Below are positions 45,398 through 55,056 of a stretch of DNA of 64,000 bases, in pieces (position 1 is the first letter of the stretch; the number at the start of each line of letters is the position of its first letter). Below the pieces are notes generated by a model. That model did not search any database and was not told the origin of the DNA. It saw only the letters and a list, made by a program, of their open reading frames with translations. Origin of the DNA: Chitinophagaceae bacterium UBA7600. Its GTDB lineage: Bacteria > Bacteroidota > Bacteroidia > Chitinophagales > Chitinophagaceae. The stretch lies in NCBI GenBank assembly GCA_002478885.1, contig DLKC01000018.1:15291-79290 (forward strand), read 5' to 3'. The translations under genes and the position numbers were made by a program.

Positions 45398-46627
45398 TTA
45401 TTTTAATATTTTAAAGATGATCCACAGGCAGGTTCCGTAAATAAAACAGTCAAAAGCGGCATATGCCACAACCAGTGACTCGATGGAAAGAACACGGATG
45501 CCTATGAAAGAGATCAATACAATCAAAAGAAAATAGCCTGTTTGCCAGGCGGCGAGCTTTTTCAACTCCTGTGTGGCGATAAACACCGAAGAAACCGGGT
45601 TAACGATCAGCCTGATAAAAAAAGAAACAGACATAATGCTGGCCAGTTCGCCACTCAGTTCCCATTTGGCGCCAAACACCGTAGCAAAAAGAAACGGTGA
45701 AAGAAAGTAAATGCCCAACCCGCCAACAATTGCGATAAGCACCAGCCATTTGAGCGTTTTAAACAACTCGTCTTTGATGAGTCTTTTATCGCCGTTCAAC
45801 GAGGTAATGCGTTGCAAAAAAACCTGTGCGATTGCCTGGCCCACCAAAACGGTCGGTAAAGTAATGAGTCTTTGCGCAAGCGAATAATAACCCAGCTCGT
45901 CAGCGCTGTAACCGGCTTTGATAAAAAAGATGGGCGCAAAGATGGAGATGCTGTCCATCAGCGTGCTCGGTGCATTGATAAACGCGTACTCCTTATAGCG
46001 CCTGAATGTACTCGCGAATATTTTATACCTCATGCCGATAGCATGGCCTTTGCTCCGCTGCCGGTACCCGATATACAGCGAAGACGCAGACTGCCCTATC
46101 AGGTAAGCGGTAATCAGCCCCGATCTTAACAATGCGGCAAAGCCAAACGCAACCTGCAACAATGCCGTGGATAAGCTTTGTATTACCCTCGAAGAAGAAA
46201 CAAGCCTGAACTCCTGGTTCCTGATGGCGAGGTAGTTGTTGATGTTAAAATACCCGAACAGGAAAATCGAAACAGGCAATAACACAAAAAGCATATTGGA
46301 GCCAAGTAGCCCCGTAAGATGAAAAACCTCCGATACGGCAAAAGGAAAATATAAAACCAGGCTCCCCATGGCCGCAAGCCAAACGGCGGTATTGAAAATA
46401 AATGCTGCCTCCCGGTGCGACTTGGGCGAAAGAATAGCCATCTCGTATCTACCTGCGATTACCGTGCCTGCCACATTGATGATGGAAACAAATAAGGCAA
46501 GGTTGCCTAATTCAGCAGGACTGTACAGCCGGGTTAGCACCGGGGAAACCAATACAGGGACCGCCTGCGCGATCATGGTCCCCGACATAAGCACTAAAAT
46601 ATTTTTTAGTGTGTTGGTGAGTTTCAA
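45398..46627 (-). CDS. Wzx-like polysaccharide flippase (MOP superfamily)
   Basis: The 409-residue protein has about 12 hydrophobic segments and the Wzx/MOP pattern NILVLMSGTMIAQAVPVLVSPVLTRLYSPAELGNLALF near the N-terminus. It translocates undecaprenyl-linked repeat units across the inner membrane for polymerisation by Wzy. No ATG is found at the expected start; TTG at 46627, one base after the previous stop, is the likely start, with another TTG at 46657 in the same frame. It connects tightly to both neighbours. Confidence 0.88.
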   Translation of the reverse strand: MKLTNTLKNILVLMSGTMIAQAVPVLVSPVLTRLYSPAELGNLALFVSIINVAGTVIAGRYEMAILSPKSHREAAFIFNTAVWLAAMGSLVLYFPFAVSEVFHLTGLLGSNMLFVLLPVSIFLFGYFNINNYLAIRNQEFRLVSSSRVIQSLSTALLQVAFGFAALLRSGLITAYLIGQSASSLYIGYRQRSKGHAIGMRYKIFASTFRRYKEYAFINAPSTLMDSISIFAPIFFIKAGYSADELGYYSLAQRLITLPTVLVGQAIAQVFLQRITSLNGDKRLIKDELFKTLKWLVLIAIVGGLGIYFLSPFLFATVFGAKWELSGELASIMSVSFFIRLIVNPVSSVFIATQELKKLAAWQTGYFLLIVLISFIGIRVLSIESLVVAYAAFDCFIYGTCLWIIFKILK

Positions 46628-46628
46628 T

Positions 46629-47645
46629 TTATAAACCGGATGTGTAAATGCGTTCAATAATATCTACCACTTTCAAGCCTTCCAGCGCATTCGTTGAAAT
46701 AGCTGCCCTGCCTTTTAAAACAGCCACTACATTCTCAATAACATAGTGATGGTTTTGCGCCGAACCCTTGTAGGCGCCATAGTCGTTGCCCGGGTTTGTA
46801 GGCTTTAGTTCAGGCATCGTATAGTCTTTGATATGGCAATACTCTACCTGGTTCATATACTGCCCCCCGATCTTTACTGAACCGTGCTCGGCAATGATGG
46901 TCATGCTGCTTTCGAGGTTATGGTCCCACACCGAAGTGGAATAATTGATGCAACCGATACCGCCATTCACAAAATCGAAACTCACAAAACCGGAATCTTC
47001 AAACTCGGTTAACCCGGCATGATTGAAGTGGCCAAACCGCGACCTGATATTTTCTATATCGCCAAAAAGCCAGTACATAATATCGGTGAAGTGCGAGAAC
47101 TGTGTAAAAAGGGTACCACCGTCGAGATCTTTACTGCCATGCCAGCTATCGGGTTTATAGTAACGTTCATCGCGGTTCCAGTAACAATTCAGTTGCACGA
47201 TAAATATTTTGCCAAGCCTGCCGCTTTCCACCAGTTCTTTTATCCAAACTGACGGTGGTGAATAACGGTTCTGCATTACAGTGAACACATGTTTGTGCAC
47301 GTTCAGAGCTTTATAGATGACCTTCTCCGCATCCTGCTTGTTCAAAGCCATAGGCTTTTCAATCACCACATGTTTCCGTGCGTCAAGACATTGCAATGCC
47401 TGGCTGGCATGAAAGCCATTGGGCGTGGCGATATTGATAACATCCGTATCAATTCCTGAAGCCAGGAAATTTTCCAGTGAGTTAAAAAAAGGCACCTGGA
47501 AAGAGTCGATATTCAACTGCTGGTGTTCCTTTACATCAACCATTGCAACAAGTTCGCACTCTTCATTTCTGCTGATCATTTCGGCGTGGCGCTTACCAAT
47601 ATGCCCGCAACCAACCACCGCAAATTTTATTTTTTGTTCCTGCAT
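46629..47645 (-). CDS. Gfo/Idh/MocA family oxidoreductase, WlbA/WbpB-like
   Basis: The 338-residue NAD-dependent enzyme has IKFAVVGCGHIGKRHAEMISRNEECELVAMVDV, then DVINIATPNGFHASQALQCLDARKHVVIEKPMALN with the catalytic Lys (EKP), and FTQFSHFTDIMYWLFGD. WlbA/WbpB members oxidise C3 of UDP-GlcNAc-uronate in diacetamido-uronate synthesis. The WbpD-like acetyltransferase at the end of the locus supports this, but a WbpA dehydrogenase and a WbpE aminotransferase are not in the window. Function in the pathway is likely but unproven. Confidence 0.82.
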   Translation of the reverse strand: MQEQKIKFAVVGCGHIGKRHAEMISRNEECELVAMVDVKEHQQLNIDSFQVPFFNSLENFLASGIDTDVINIATPNGFHASQALQCLDARKHVVIEKPMALNKQDAEKVIYKALNVHKHVFTVMQNRYSPPSVWIKELVESGRLGKIFIVQLNCYWNRDERYYKPDSWHGSKDLDGGTLFTQFSHFTDIMYWLFGDIENIRSRFGHFNHAGLTEFEDSGFVSFDFVNGGIGCINYSTSVWDHNLESSMTIIAEHGSVKIGGQYMNQVEYCHIKDYTMPELKPTNPGNDYGAYKGSAQNHHYVIENVVAVLKGRAAISTNALEGLKVVDIIERIYTSGL

Positions 47646-47776
47646 ATAATAACCGGGTAATACTTTGTATGACTATTCGAATTATATAAAATTTCTGCTC
47701 CCATCGCCCCTCTCACGGCTCACATCTCACGCCCCATTCACCATGCCTTTTCACTGACTTTCCGTTTTACTCAAAA

Positions 47777-49045
47777 TATGCTATAGACCGCGAGGGGTGG
47801 CGTTGGCAAGCGAAAACGCGCGGAGCGATCGGGTTTCGCTTGAATCCGCTTCGCGGATCACGAACACCGCTAAAAAAATATAAGCGTTGTTCGTAATTTT
47901 CTTTCTTGCCCGACTGTCCCTGACAGGCGGGGGTTACTTTCTTTTTTTCAAGAAAAAGAAAGTGACAAAACCAATCCCGCAACGTCTCATTGACCATTCA
48001 CCACCCCTTCACTGCATTACCAGTCTTACCCAAAATATGCTATAGACCGTGAGGTGTGGCGTTGGCAAGCGAAAACGCGCGGAGCGATCGGGTTTCGCTT
48101 GAATTTTCTTTGGTTACTTTCTTTTTTTCAAGAAAAAGAAAGTGACAAAGCTGCATAAAAACGAATTTATGTTCAAAGGAAATTCCTGAAAAAAGCTGTT
48201 GTGTATTTTTCTTTACAACCTCCAATCCCGGTTGCCTTTCTATGTTTCAAGACAAAGAAAGTAGCAAAACCAACCCCGGAACGACCCATTGACCATTCAC
48301 CACCCCTTCACTGCACTACCGGTCTTACCCAAGTCAGGCAGGGATCGGGTTTCACTTGAATCCGCTTCGCGGATCACGAACACCTCTAAAAAAATATAAG
48401 CGTTGTTCGTAATTTTCTTTCTTGCCCGACTGCCCCTGACAGGCGGGGTTACTTTCTTTTTTTCAAGAAAAAGAAAGTGACAAAACCAATCCCGGAACGT
48501 CTCATTTACCACCCCTTCACTGCACTACCAGTCTCACCCGAAATATGCTATAGACCGTGAGGTGTGGCGTTGGCAAGCGAAAACGCGCGGAGCCCTGCCT
48601 GCGTGACGCAGTCAGGCAGGGATCGGGTTTCGCTTGAATCCGCTTCGCGGATCACGAACACCTCTAGAAAAATATAAGCGTTGTTCGTAATTTTCTTTCT
48701 TGCCCGACTGCCCCTGACAGGCGGGGGTTACTTTCTTTTTTTCAAGAAAAAGAAAGTGACAAAATCAATCCTTGAATGACCCCAGTCAAAAAAGATGCAT
48801 TCGGGCCATCAAAAATGAAGAAGAATGGTTTGAAACGTTCGTGATTTTCTTTGTTCGCAACCTCCCATTCCGGTTGCCTTTCTTTTTTTCAAGAAAAAGA
48901 AAGTGACAAAGCCTGCATAAAAACGAATTTATGTTCAAAGGAAATTCCTGAAAAAAGCCGTTGTGTATTTTTCTTCGCAACCGCCAATCCCGGTTGCCTT
49001 TCTTTTTTTCAAGAAAAAGAAAGTGACAAAACCAATCCCTGAATG
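47777..49045. repeat. Composite palindromic repeat block 3 (largest)
   Basis: Fills most of the 1.4 kb gap 47646-49072. Three full units of the TTGGCAAGCGAAAACGCG type (near 47800, 48059 and 48567) and a truncated one near 48330. At least six TTTCTTTTT...AAAAAGAAA hairpins (near 47938, 48118, 48452, 48730, 48879, 48999) and a decayed one near 48237. Also TCCGCTTCGCGGA, GCCCGACTG...CAGGCGGG and CAGGCAGG palindromes. Small minus-strand frames (Phe/Leu/Lys-rich) are repeat artefacts. No gene is seen. Confidence 0.9.
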
Positions 49046-49072
49046 ACCCATTCACCTCTCACGTCTCACGTC

Positions 49073-50122
49073 TCACTCCCCATAACTTACTTTGAAAATA
49101 TATTTTATCGTAAGGAAAAACACCAGCAAAAAACCGGCAAGGAAACCGCCGATAATAAGTGAAGTCAACTTACCCGGCTTGTCAGCCCTCAAAGGCTGTT
49201 TGGGTATATCAATAAGCTGGTAAAGCGGTGTTTCCCTTTGCAGGGTGATCTTGGCTATTTCAAGGTTTTTTACTACTTCGCTATAGGCTGCCGCTAGTGC
49301 GGTTGCCCTGAACTGGCCCTGCTGTGCACCCGAACGCTGCACCTGGTAAGCGGGGTTTAAATTAAAGGTCTTATCAACTTCCGATGCGGTGTTGGTGATA
49401 GCCCCGCCCAATAAATTTTGCAGGCTGTCGGTCTCATGCTGCAACATGGCCAGGTTGTCCTTGGCCGATTTTGTTTTGGTGGCTATATAAAACCGCGACG
49501 CCTCTTCCACTACGAAATTGGTGAGGTTACACGCAATGTTCTGGTCTTCTGAAGTGGTGCTGACCTTATAAAAACTTAATTTATTATCGGGCCGCTCAAT
49601 ATTCAGGCTTCCTTTCAAAAGCACTTCATGCAACTCCATCACAAGGCTGTCCTGCACCGGCGTAAGCTTCTCGGGGTTATCCGGGAACGGGTAGGCGTTC
49701 TTCAGGTTGGGGTAAGCCAGCCAGGCTTTGTCCATAGCAGCTTTTTCTACAATAAGATTGATAAGCACTTTATCAGACCCGGGCAGTTTACGGAACAGCG
49801 CGCTCTTGATGATCTTCTGCGAACGAAGCAATTCCATAATATTATCACCGGCAAAAGCGTCGTCATTACTCATACCGAGATTGATGCCAAACTGCCCTGC
49901 AAGGCTTGCCAGGCTCCCGGAGCTGGAATTGGACGATAGCACAAACGTAAGGCTTCCGGTATAGGTTGGCTTGGCAAAAAAAGCATACAGCAGGCCCAGC
50001 GCGCCGCCAAGGATGCCAACGATGAGGATCAGCAGCCACTTCTTCCAAAGCCATGCAAACCAGGCCTTTACTTTTTCAAAAATATCTACCAGGGTAATTT
50101 CTTTTTGCTCCGTTGTAGCCAT
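49073..50122 (-). CDS. Chain-length determinant / Wzz-type polysaccharide co-polymerase
   Basis: The 349-residue protein has an N-terminal membrane helix (about 28-50, WLLILIVGILGGALGLLYAFF), a long periplasmic region with coiled-coil potential, and a C-terminal helix (about 320-342) with the Pro-rich motif before it (IDIPKQPLRADKPGK). This is the Wzz/GumC-N layout that controls chain length. No C-terminal tyrosine-kinase domain is fused. It lies 2 bases from the wza gene, so the two form a pair in the export part of the operon. Confidence 0.88.
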   Translation of the reverse strand: MATTEQKEITLVDIFEKVKAWFAWLWKKWLLILIVGILGGALGLLYAFFAKPTYTGSLTFVLSSNSSSGSLASLAGQFGINLGMSNDDAFAGDNIMELLRSQKIIKSALFRKLPGSDKVLINLIVEKAAMDKAWLAYPNLKNAYPFPDNPEKLTPVQDSLVMELHEVLLKGSLNIERPDNKLSFYKVSTTSEDQNIACNLTNFVVEEASRFYIATKTKSAKDNLAMLQHETDSLQNLLGGAITNTASEVDKTFNLNPAYQVQRSGAQQGQFRATALAAAYSEVVKNLEIAKITLQRETPLYQLIDIPKQPLRADKPGKLTSLIIGGFLAGFLLVFFLTIKYIFKVSYGE

Positions 50123-50124
50123 GT

Positions 50125-52560
50125 CTATTTTGTTAACTGAAGTATTGCAATAACCACTCCCGCAAGGGAAGCAAGGGCACTGGAAATACCAATGATCTCA
50201 CCCGTGCTCAGTTTATTTTTCTTTTCACTTTTTGCGGGAACAATAATTTCTGTACCGGGTTTTATCGAAGGGTAATTTTTAAAGAACAGGAACGACCCGG
50301 TTGAGGCGGCCTTTCCATTCGCATACAACACATATATCCTCGATTTCTTGCCGTCTTCCGCCACACCGCCGGCGGCGGAGATATAGTCTTTCAGGCTGTA
50401 TTTGTCATCATAAGGGATCTGTGTCGGGAACAATACGCTGCCGCTTATCCTTACCTGGGAATTGAATTTGGGAATAAATATTTCATCCCTCGGCTGCAAT
50501 ACTACATCTTCAGGTGAACCCGGCTGCAGCAATATCTTCTCCATGTCAAGCGGTATCTGGTCAAACTCCCGCACAATATCTTCCGTTACCTGGTCGGTGG
50601 TATCCCTCAACTGGCCCTGTATCTTTTGGATCTTCAGTTTCTTTAGCTTGGCCCTTTCATCATCTTCATTGTATCTTTTAATGTAGGCACCCTGTAAATA
50701 AGCCTCCGGCGTAAAGCCTCCGGCACGTTTGATGATATCGCTTACCCGCTCTTCCCTTTTCGATAAAACATAAGGGCCGGGATATTGCAACTCGCCGGAA
50801 AGGGTCACAGATTGCAATTCAAGGTAACCGGGCTTTCTTCTCACGGTAACCACATCAGAAGGGCTCAGTTTGATGTTCTTGTCTGCTGCCGATAACTCAG
50901 AAAGCTGGTTGATCTCAATCACTTCGCTGGCACGCACATCCTGCCCGGTAAGCGTGTCTCTTTTAATCAACCGCGCTATTTCAATTTTTTGAGGGAATGC
51001 AGCATCCGTTAAACCACCCGCCTGCAGGATTACATCAATTACGGTCAGGTTATCGGAGTAGTTGTAATAACCGGGTTTCCGCACTTCACCCTGGATGGAT
51101 ATATAATATTCATCCTTTAGATCCGAGATGGATTTTATTACAACAGAATCTTCTCTTTTAAGCGCGATGGAGCTGTTCCCGTTGATAATATCCTGCACGT
51201 TAAAAGAGATCAGTTCCTTCGTTAGGTCTTCCTTGGATCGGATGATTTGTCCCCTCGTGGTATAAGCATCCTGTCTCAGGCCATCTGCACGGTTAATGAT
51301 ATCTTTCAGGGTCATACCAGGGACGAGCTCGTAATAACCAGGGCGCGAGACGGCTCCGGTGATGTTCACCCTGTTCGCGTACCGGTTGATGATCTTACCA
51401 ATGGAGAACTTGTCTGCCTGCTGTGGCTTATAAGCGTCATACTCAGCCGACGAAATATCTTTTACATTAAATTCCTTATCAGTGATCTGCGTTACCTTAA
51501 CCGCAGCCCTGTAAGCGCTGTCGGCAAACCCTGACGAGAATTTCAACACATCGCTGAAACTTTCACCTGGAAGTACTTCAAATATGCCGGGCCTTTTTAC
51601 ATAACCTTCGAGTTCCACACGGGTCTTATAGACAGGGATACGTATCACATCGTTGTCATTGAGGCTTACGTTATCCGACTGGTCCCCGTTTACCAAAAAC
51701 TTATAAAGGTCAATGCTGCGTACCGGTTTGCTGTTCCTGATCAGTTGTATTTCCCTGAAACTGCCGTTTTCAGCAGGCCCGCCCGCAGCAAACAATGCGT
51801 TGTAAACAGTAGATAGCGACGAAAGGGTATAGTTACCGGGCTTGAGCGCACCGATGATCGTCACCTTGATGCTTTTGATGTTGCCAAGGCTGACAGAAAG
51901 CTTGGAGCTCCCTGATCGGAGTGATGGATAGGCTGACTTCGACATGCTCTGCTTGATCCGCTGGGTCGCTGCTTCAATCTGCAGACCTGCAACCTTCACC
52001 TCTCCCACATTGGGTATATAAATGCTGCCCTCGGGCGAAACGGTTAGGTCATGCACCACTTCCTGCACACCATAAACGGTGATGGTTACCTGGTCATCCG
52101 GTCCAAGTACATAGTTCAATGGTGTGGCAATCCTGAGGTTGGGCTCAAAACTTACAGATGCATTACTAAAGATTTCGGAACCGAATATCCGGGGATCGAT
52201 GGCAAGATTGGATTTCCTGAGCGAATCGGTAACATCTTTCGGTTGCTGCCTTCCGGCTGTTTTTGTGCCCTTGTCGGTTGAGCCGGGTTGCATATTGGTA
52301 AGCGAAATCAGCCTTTGCTTGAGCTTGGCGATCTCTGTTGCCGGCATACCTCTCGCTATCGCGATCTGCTCAGCCTGGCTCTCCGTAAGGCCTGATTGCT
52401 TCAATTGTTGGCTGTACTTCAATATTTCTTCGTCGGTTAGTTTGTCAACATTGATCTGACTAAGATTGTTTGCTTTTAATAAATCCTGCGCAAAAGAACG
52501 GTTAACCATCCCTGCAGAGCAAAGCATTATTAAAATAAACAAGCGCCTTAAAAACTTCAT
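50125..52560 (-). CDS. Polysaccharide export outer-membrane protein (Wza-like, multiple SLBB domains)
   Basis: The 811-residue protein starts with a signal peptide (FILIMLCSAGMVNRSFAQ), then a Bacteroidota-type helical N-terminal extension, a polysaccharide export domain (about 145-225; NYVLGPDDQVTITVYG), and about six SLBB-like repeats (for example VTIIGALKPGNYTLSSLSTVYNALFAAGG and ITGAVSRPGYYELVPGMTLKDIINRADGL). A hydrophobic C-terminal helix ends it. Wza-type proteins form the outer-membrane exit pore for capsule or exopolysaccharide. It is longer than E. coli Wza (about 380), as is common in Bacteroidota. Confidence 0.93.
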   Translation of the reverse strand: MKFLRRLFILIMLCSAGMVNRSFAQDLLKANNLSQINVDKLTDEEILKYSQQLKQSGLTESQAEQIAIARGMPATEIAKLKQRLISLTNMQPGSTDKGTKTAGRQQPKDVTDSLRKSNLAIDPRIFGSEIFSNASVSFEPNLRIATPLNYVLGPDDQVTITVYGVQEVVHDLTVSPEGSIYIPNVGEVKVAGLQIEAATQRIKQSMSKSAYPSLRSGSSKLSVSLGNIKSIKVTIIGALKPGNYTLSSLSTVYNALFAAGGPAENGSFREIQLIRNSKPVRSIDLYKFLVNGDQSDNVSLNDNDVIRIPVYKTRVELEGYVKRPGIFEVLPGESFSDVLKFSSGFADSAYRAAVKVTQITDKEFNVKDISSAEYDAYKPQQADKFSIGKIINRYANRVNITGAVSRPGYYELVPGMTLKDIINRADGLRQDAYTTRGQIIRSKEDLTKELISFNVQDIINGNSSIALKREDSVVIKSISDLKDEYYISIQGEVRKPGYYNYSDNLTVIDVILQAGGLTDAAFPQKIEIARLIKRDTLTGQDVRASEVIEINQLSELSAADKNIKLSPSDVVTVRRKPGYLELQSVTLSGELQYPGPYVLSKREERVSDIIKRAGGFTPEAYLQGAYIKRYNEDDERAKLKKLKIQKIQGQLRDTTDQVTEDIVREFDQIPLDMEKILLQPGSPEDVVLQPRDEIFIPKFNSQVRISGSVLFPTQIPYDDKYSLKDYISAAGGVAEDGKKSRIYVLYANGKAASTGSFLFFKNYPSIKPGTEIIVPAKSEKKNKLSTGEIIGISSALASLAGVVIAILQLTK

Positions 52561-52733
52561 ATTGCTGGAAATTATAAAAATGAAATTATTGCCAATTAGT
52601 TAATCATAAATCTTACAGCCCGGGTAAGCAACTATAATCAAGGTTAGTTAACAACGGGAAAATTAAACAATTTATTCCGCAAACCCGCTTATGCACGCAA
52701 TACCAGGCTGCTCAATAACGGTTAAATCCGCGA

Positions 52734-53306
52734 TCATATTTTGGTCACCCGGTTATCAGCCAACCGGTACTGTTCCTTTGTTTCCGGGCATTCAGCGATA
52801 CCGGCTTCATCAAAATGAAGACGGTGGCCATATGCACTCACCCAGCCGATTTGCTTTGATGGGTTGCCTACGACAAGCGCATAAGGCAATACCGTTTTTG
52901 TAACTACGGCGCCGGCGCCTACCAAAGCATACGCACCGATCTCGTTGCCACAAACAATAGTGGCATTGGCGCCGATACTCGCACCCCTGCGGATAATCGT
53001 CTTTTTATACTCATGCTTGCGGATAACAGCACTGCGCGGGTTGATCACATTCGTGAAAACCATCGAGGGGCCTAAAAAAACATCGTCCTCGCAAATCACG
53101 CCTTCATAAATAGACACATTGTTCTGAACCTTTACATTGCGGCCAAGCACCACATGCGAACTTACCACAACATTCTGGCCGATATTGCAGTGGTCGCCGA
53201 TTACACAGTTGGGCATGATATGAGAGAAGTGCCATATTTTAACCCCATCGCCTAACAGGCAGGGTTGATCAACAAAAGAAGATGGATGTACAAAAAAGTT
53301 GCTCAT
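52734..53306 (-). CDS. Hexapeptide-repeat acetyltransferase, WbpD/WlbB-like
   Basis: The 190-residue protein (ATG 53306, MSNFFVHPSS) is a left-handed beta-helix acetyltransferase. It has repeating VIGDHCNIGQNVVVSSHVVLGRNVKVQNNVSIYEGVICEDDVFLGPSMVFTNVINPR with the family's catalytic neighbourhood and TIVCGNEIGAYALVGAGAVVTKTV, matching UDP-2-acetamido-3-amino-glucuronate N-acetyltransferases. It would add the second acetyl group in diacetamido-uronic acid synthesis together with the WlbA-like oxidoreductase. The 53307-53597 divergent spacer shows no gene and probably holds promoters. Confidence 0.88.
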   Translation of the reverse strand: MSNFFVHPSSFVDQPCLLGDGVKIWHFSHIMPNCVIGDHCNIGQNVVVSSHVVLGRNVKVQNNVSIYEGVICEDDVFLGPSMVFTNVINPRSAVIRKHEYKKTIIRRGASIGANATIVCGNEIGAYALVGAGAVVTKTVLPYALVVGNPSKQIGWVSAYGHRLHFDEAGIAECPETKEQYRLADNRVTKI

Positions 53307-53597
53307 TTTTCCGGGTAATTTTATTGGCCGCCCTTTTGAAAGCCGGTCCAGAAATTCAACAATAAATGCCGGTATTTGCCCGTTTTTTTCCGCCCGGGCA
53401 AAGCGCTGCCACGTCAGCCACATGCATAAAAAAATAATTGGTTGAATGATACGATGAAATACCTGCCGGCTGACCAAAATTGACGCGGGCAAATATAGGG
53501 ATTTTAGTATGTAGCAGAGGGGAATATGGCGGCTTCTGCAATATTATCTCGTCATTAATACAAGAGCTGGTTATCTTTATAAAACACAATAACGGGT

Positions 53598-54776
53598 ATG
53601 AAACAACGGTATTATTCACTCGATGTTTTTCGCGGTGCAACGGTGGCCCTTATGATCATGGTTAACAACCCCGGTTCCTGGGAACATATTTACGCTCCGC
53701 TCGATCACGCCAAATGGAACGGATGCACGCCCACCGACCTGGTATTTCCTTTTTTTCTTTTTGCAGTGGGTAATGCAATGGCATTTGTAATGCCCTCGCT
53801 TGAAGCAGCAGGCTCCGGCGCATTCCTGAAGAAAGTGATCAAAAGAACACTGTTGATTTACCTTATTGGCCTGTTCCTGAACTGGAGCCCCTTCGTCCTA
53901 TGGCACAACGACGCACTCGTGCTCAAAACCTGGGAATGGACGGGCGACGACGGTAAAGGGCACGGCATAAGGGTGCTTGGCGTGCTCCAGAGAATTGCGC
54001 TCTGTTACCTGTTTGCTTCGCTCCTTGTTTTTTACCTGAAACGGAAAGGCGCCATCATTGCAGGCATCGCTTTGCTGCTGCTCTACTGGCTGCTGTGTTA
54101 TACGCTGGGAACGCCCGGCGACCCATACAGTTTGCAGGGCTTCTTTGGAACACATATCGATATTGCGCTTTTCGGTGAACCACATGTTTACCACGGCGAA
54201 GGGCTTGCCTTCGACCCGGAAGGCCTTGCCAGCACAATGGCAGCAATAGTCCAGGTGATCGCCGGCTTCCTCGCTGGCCAGTACATTCAGCGGAAAGGAA
54301 AGAATTTTGAAATGCTCAGCAACCTTTTTGTCGCCGGGGCATTGCTTTGTGCGCTCGGGTATTGGTGGGATATGAGCTTCCCCATCAATAAGAAAATATG
54401 GACCAGCAGCTATATGATTTATACCACCGGCCTTGCAACACTTACACTCGCAACAATGATCTTCTTTATTGAATTCAAAAATTACAAAGGCACGGTAAGC
54501 AGGTTCTTTGACGTGTTCGGCAAAAACCCGCTCTTCATCTTTGTACTCAGCGGCTTCCTGCCAAGGGTACTCGGCCTCATTAGGATCAATAATGGTTTCG
54601 GGGCCGACGGTAAACAGGCATACCTCTCCCCTTTCGGCTGGTTCTATGAGCATGTTTGTAAGAATATCGCTGACGACCTGCGCATCGGGTCATTGTTTTA
54701 TGCCTTATGCATGATCGCCTTCTACTGGCTCATCGTTTATATCCTCGACAGGAAAAAGATTTACATCAAAGTCTAA
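53598..54776 (+). CDS. NagX/HGSNAT-like acyltransferase (DUF5009-type) membrane protein
   Basis: The 392-residue polytopic protein begins YYSLDVFRGATVALMIMVNNPGSWEHIYAPLDHAKWNGCTPTDLVFPFFLFAVGNAM, the DUF5009/HGSNAT signature, and has FDPEGLASTMAAIVQVIAGFLAG with the conserved DPEG motif. About ten hydrophobic segments follow. Human HGSNAT moves acetyl from acetyl-CoA across the membrane to terminal glucosamine. Bacterial members are poorly studied and may act in amino-sugar or peptidoglycan turnover. It is divergent from the polysaccharide operon and is probably not part of it. Confidence 0.9.
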   Translation: MKQRYYSLDVFRGATVALMIMVNNPGSWEHIYAPLDHAKWNGCTPTDLVFPFFLFAVGNAMAFVMPSLEAAGSGAFLKKVIKRTLLIYLIGLFLNWSPFVLWHNDALVLKTWEWTGDDGKGHGIRVLGVLQRIALCYLFASLLVFYLKRKGAIIAGIALLLLYWLLCYTLGTPGDPYSLQGFFGTHIDIALFGEPHVYHGEGLAFDPEGLASTMAAIVQVIAGFLAGQYIQRKGKNFEMLSNLFVAGALLCALGYWWDMSFPINKKIWTSSYMIYTTGLATLTLATMIFFIEFKNYKGTVSRFFDVFGKNPLFIFVLSGFLPRVLGLIRINNGFGADGKQAYLSPFGWFYEHVCKNIADDLRIGSLFYALCMIAFYWLIVYILDRKKIYIKV

Positions 54777-54977
54777 AGAACCGCTTTTGTACCAGGCAGT
54801 CGGATAAACCGGGGCACTCCTACGCGGTAGTGGCGGGTTGTTGTATGGCAGGATTGTCATATATAGGGAAAAGTAAATGGGTTGGGGGGCTGCCACAGGA
54901 ACGGGAAAATTAATACAGCTCGCTAAAATAAGCATGTAAGATCCGGGGCATTCAGGCTGTTCCGTAATATGCAGAAC

Positions 54978-54997
54978 GGACAAGGGAGTGACACAAC
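54978..54997 (+). repeat. Dispersed repeat family 1, copy k (GTGACACAA variant)
   Basis: GGACAAGGGAGTGACACAAC, in the 280-base convergent spacer between the acyltransferase gene and murI. The rest of the spacer shows no gene. Confidence 0.75.
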
Positions 54998-55056
54998 CGG
55001 CGGTGCCACCTGCACATCAACTGGATTCAAAAATCTGCGCTCCGGGCAAGGCTGGT

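Noticed and set aside
47767..49055. Small minus-strand frames rich in Phe/Leu/Lys in the 47.8-49.0 kb gap
   Set aside because: They are the same repeat unit translated several times, without start-signal support or family match.
53307..53492. 62-residue N-terminal extension of the WbpD-like acetyltransferase
   Set aside because: Family members begin near FVHPSS; ATG 53306 gives the expected length, and the extension is probably a chance open frame.
53898..54653. 251-residue minus-strand frame opposite the NagX-like gene
   Set aside because: Antisense shadow of a clear membrane-protein gene, with Cys/Glu-rich low-quality composition.
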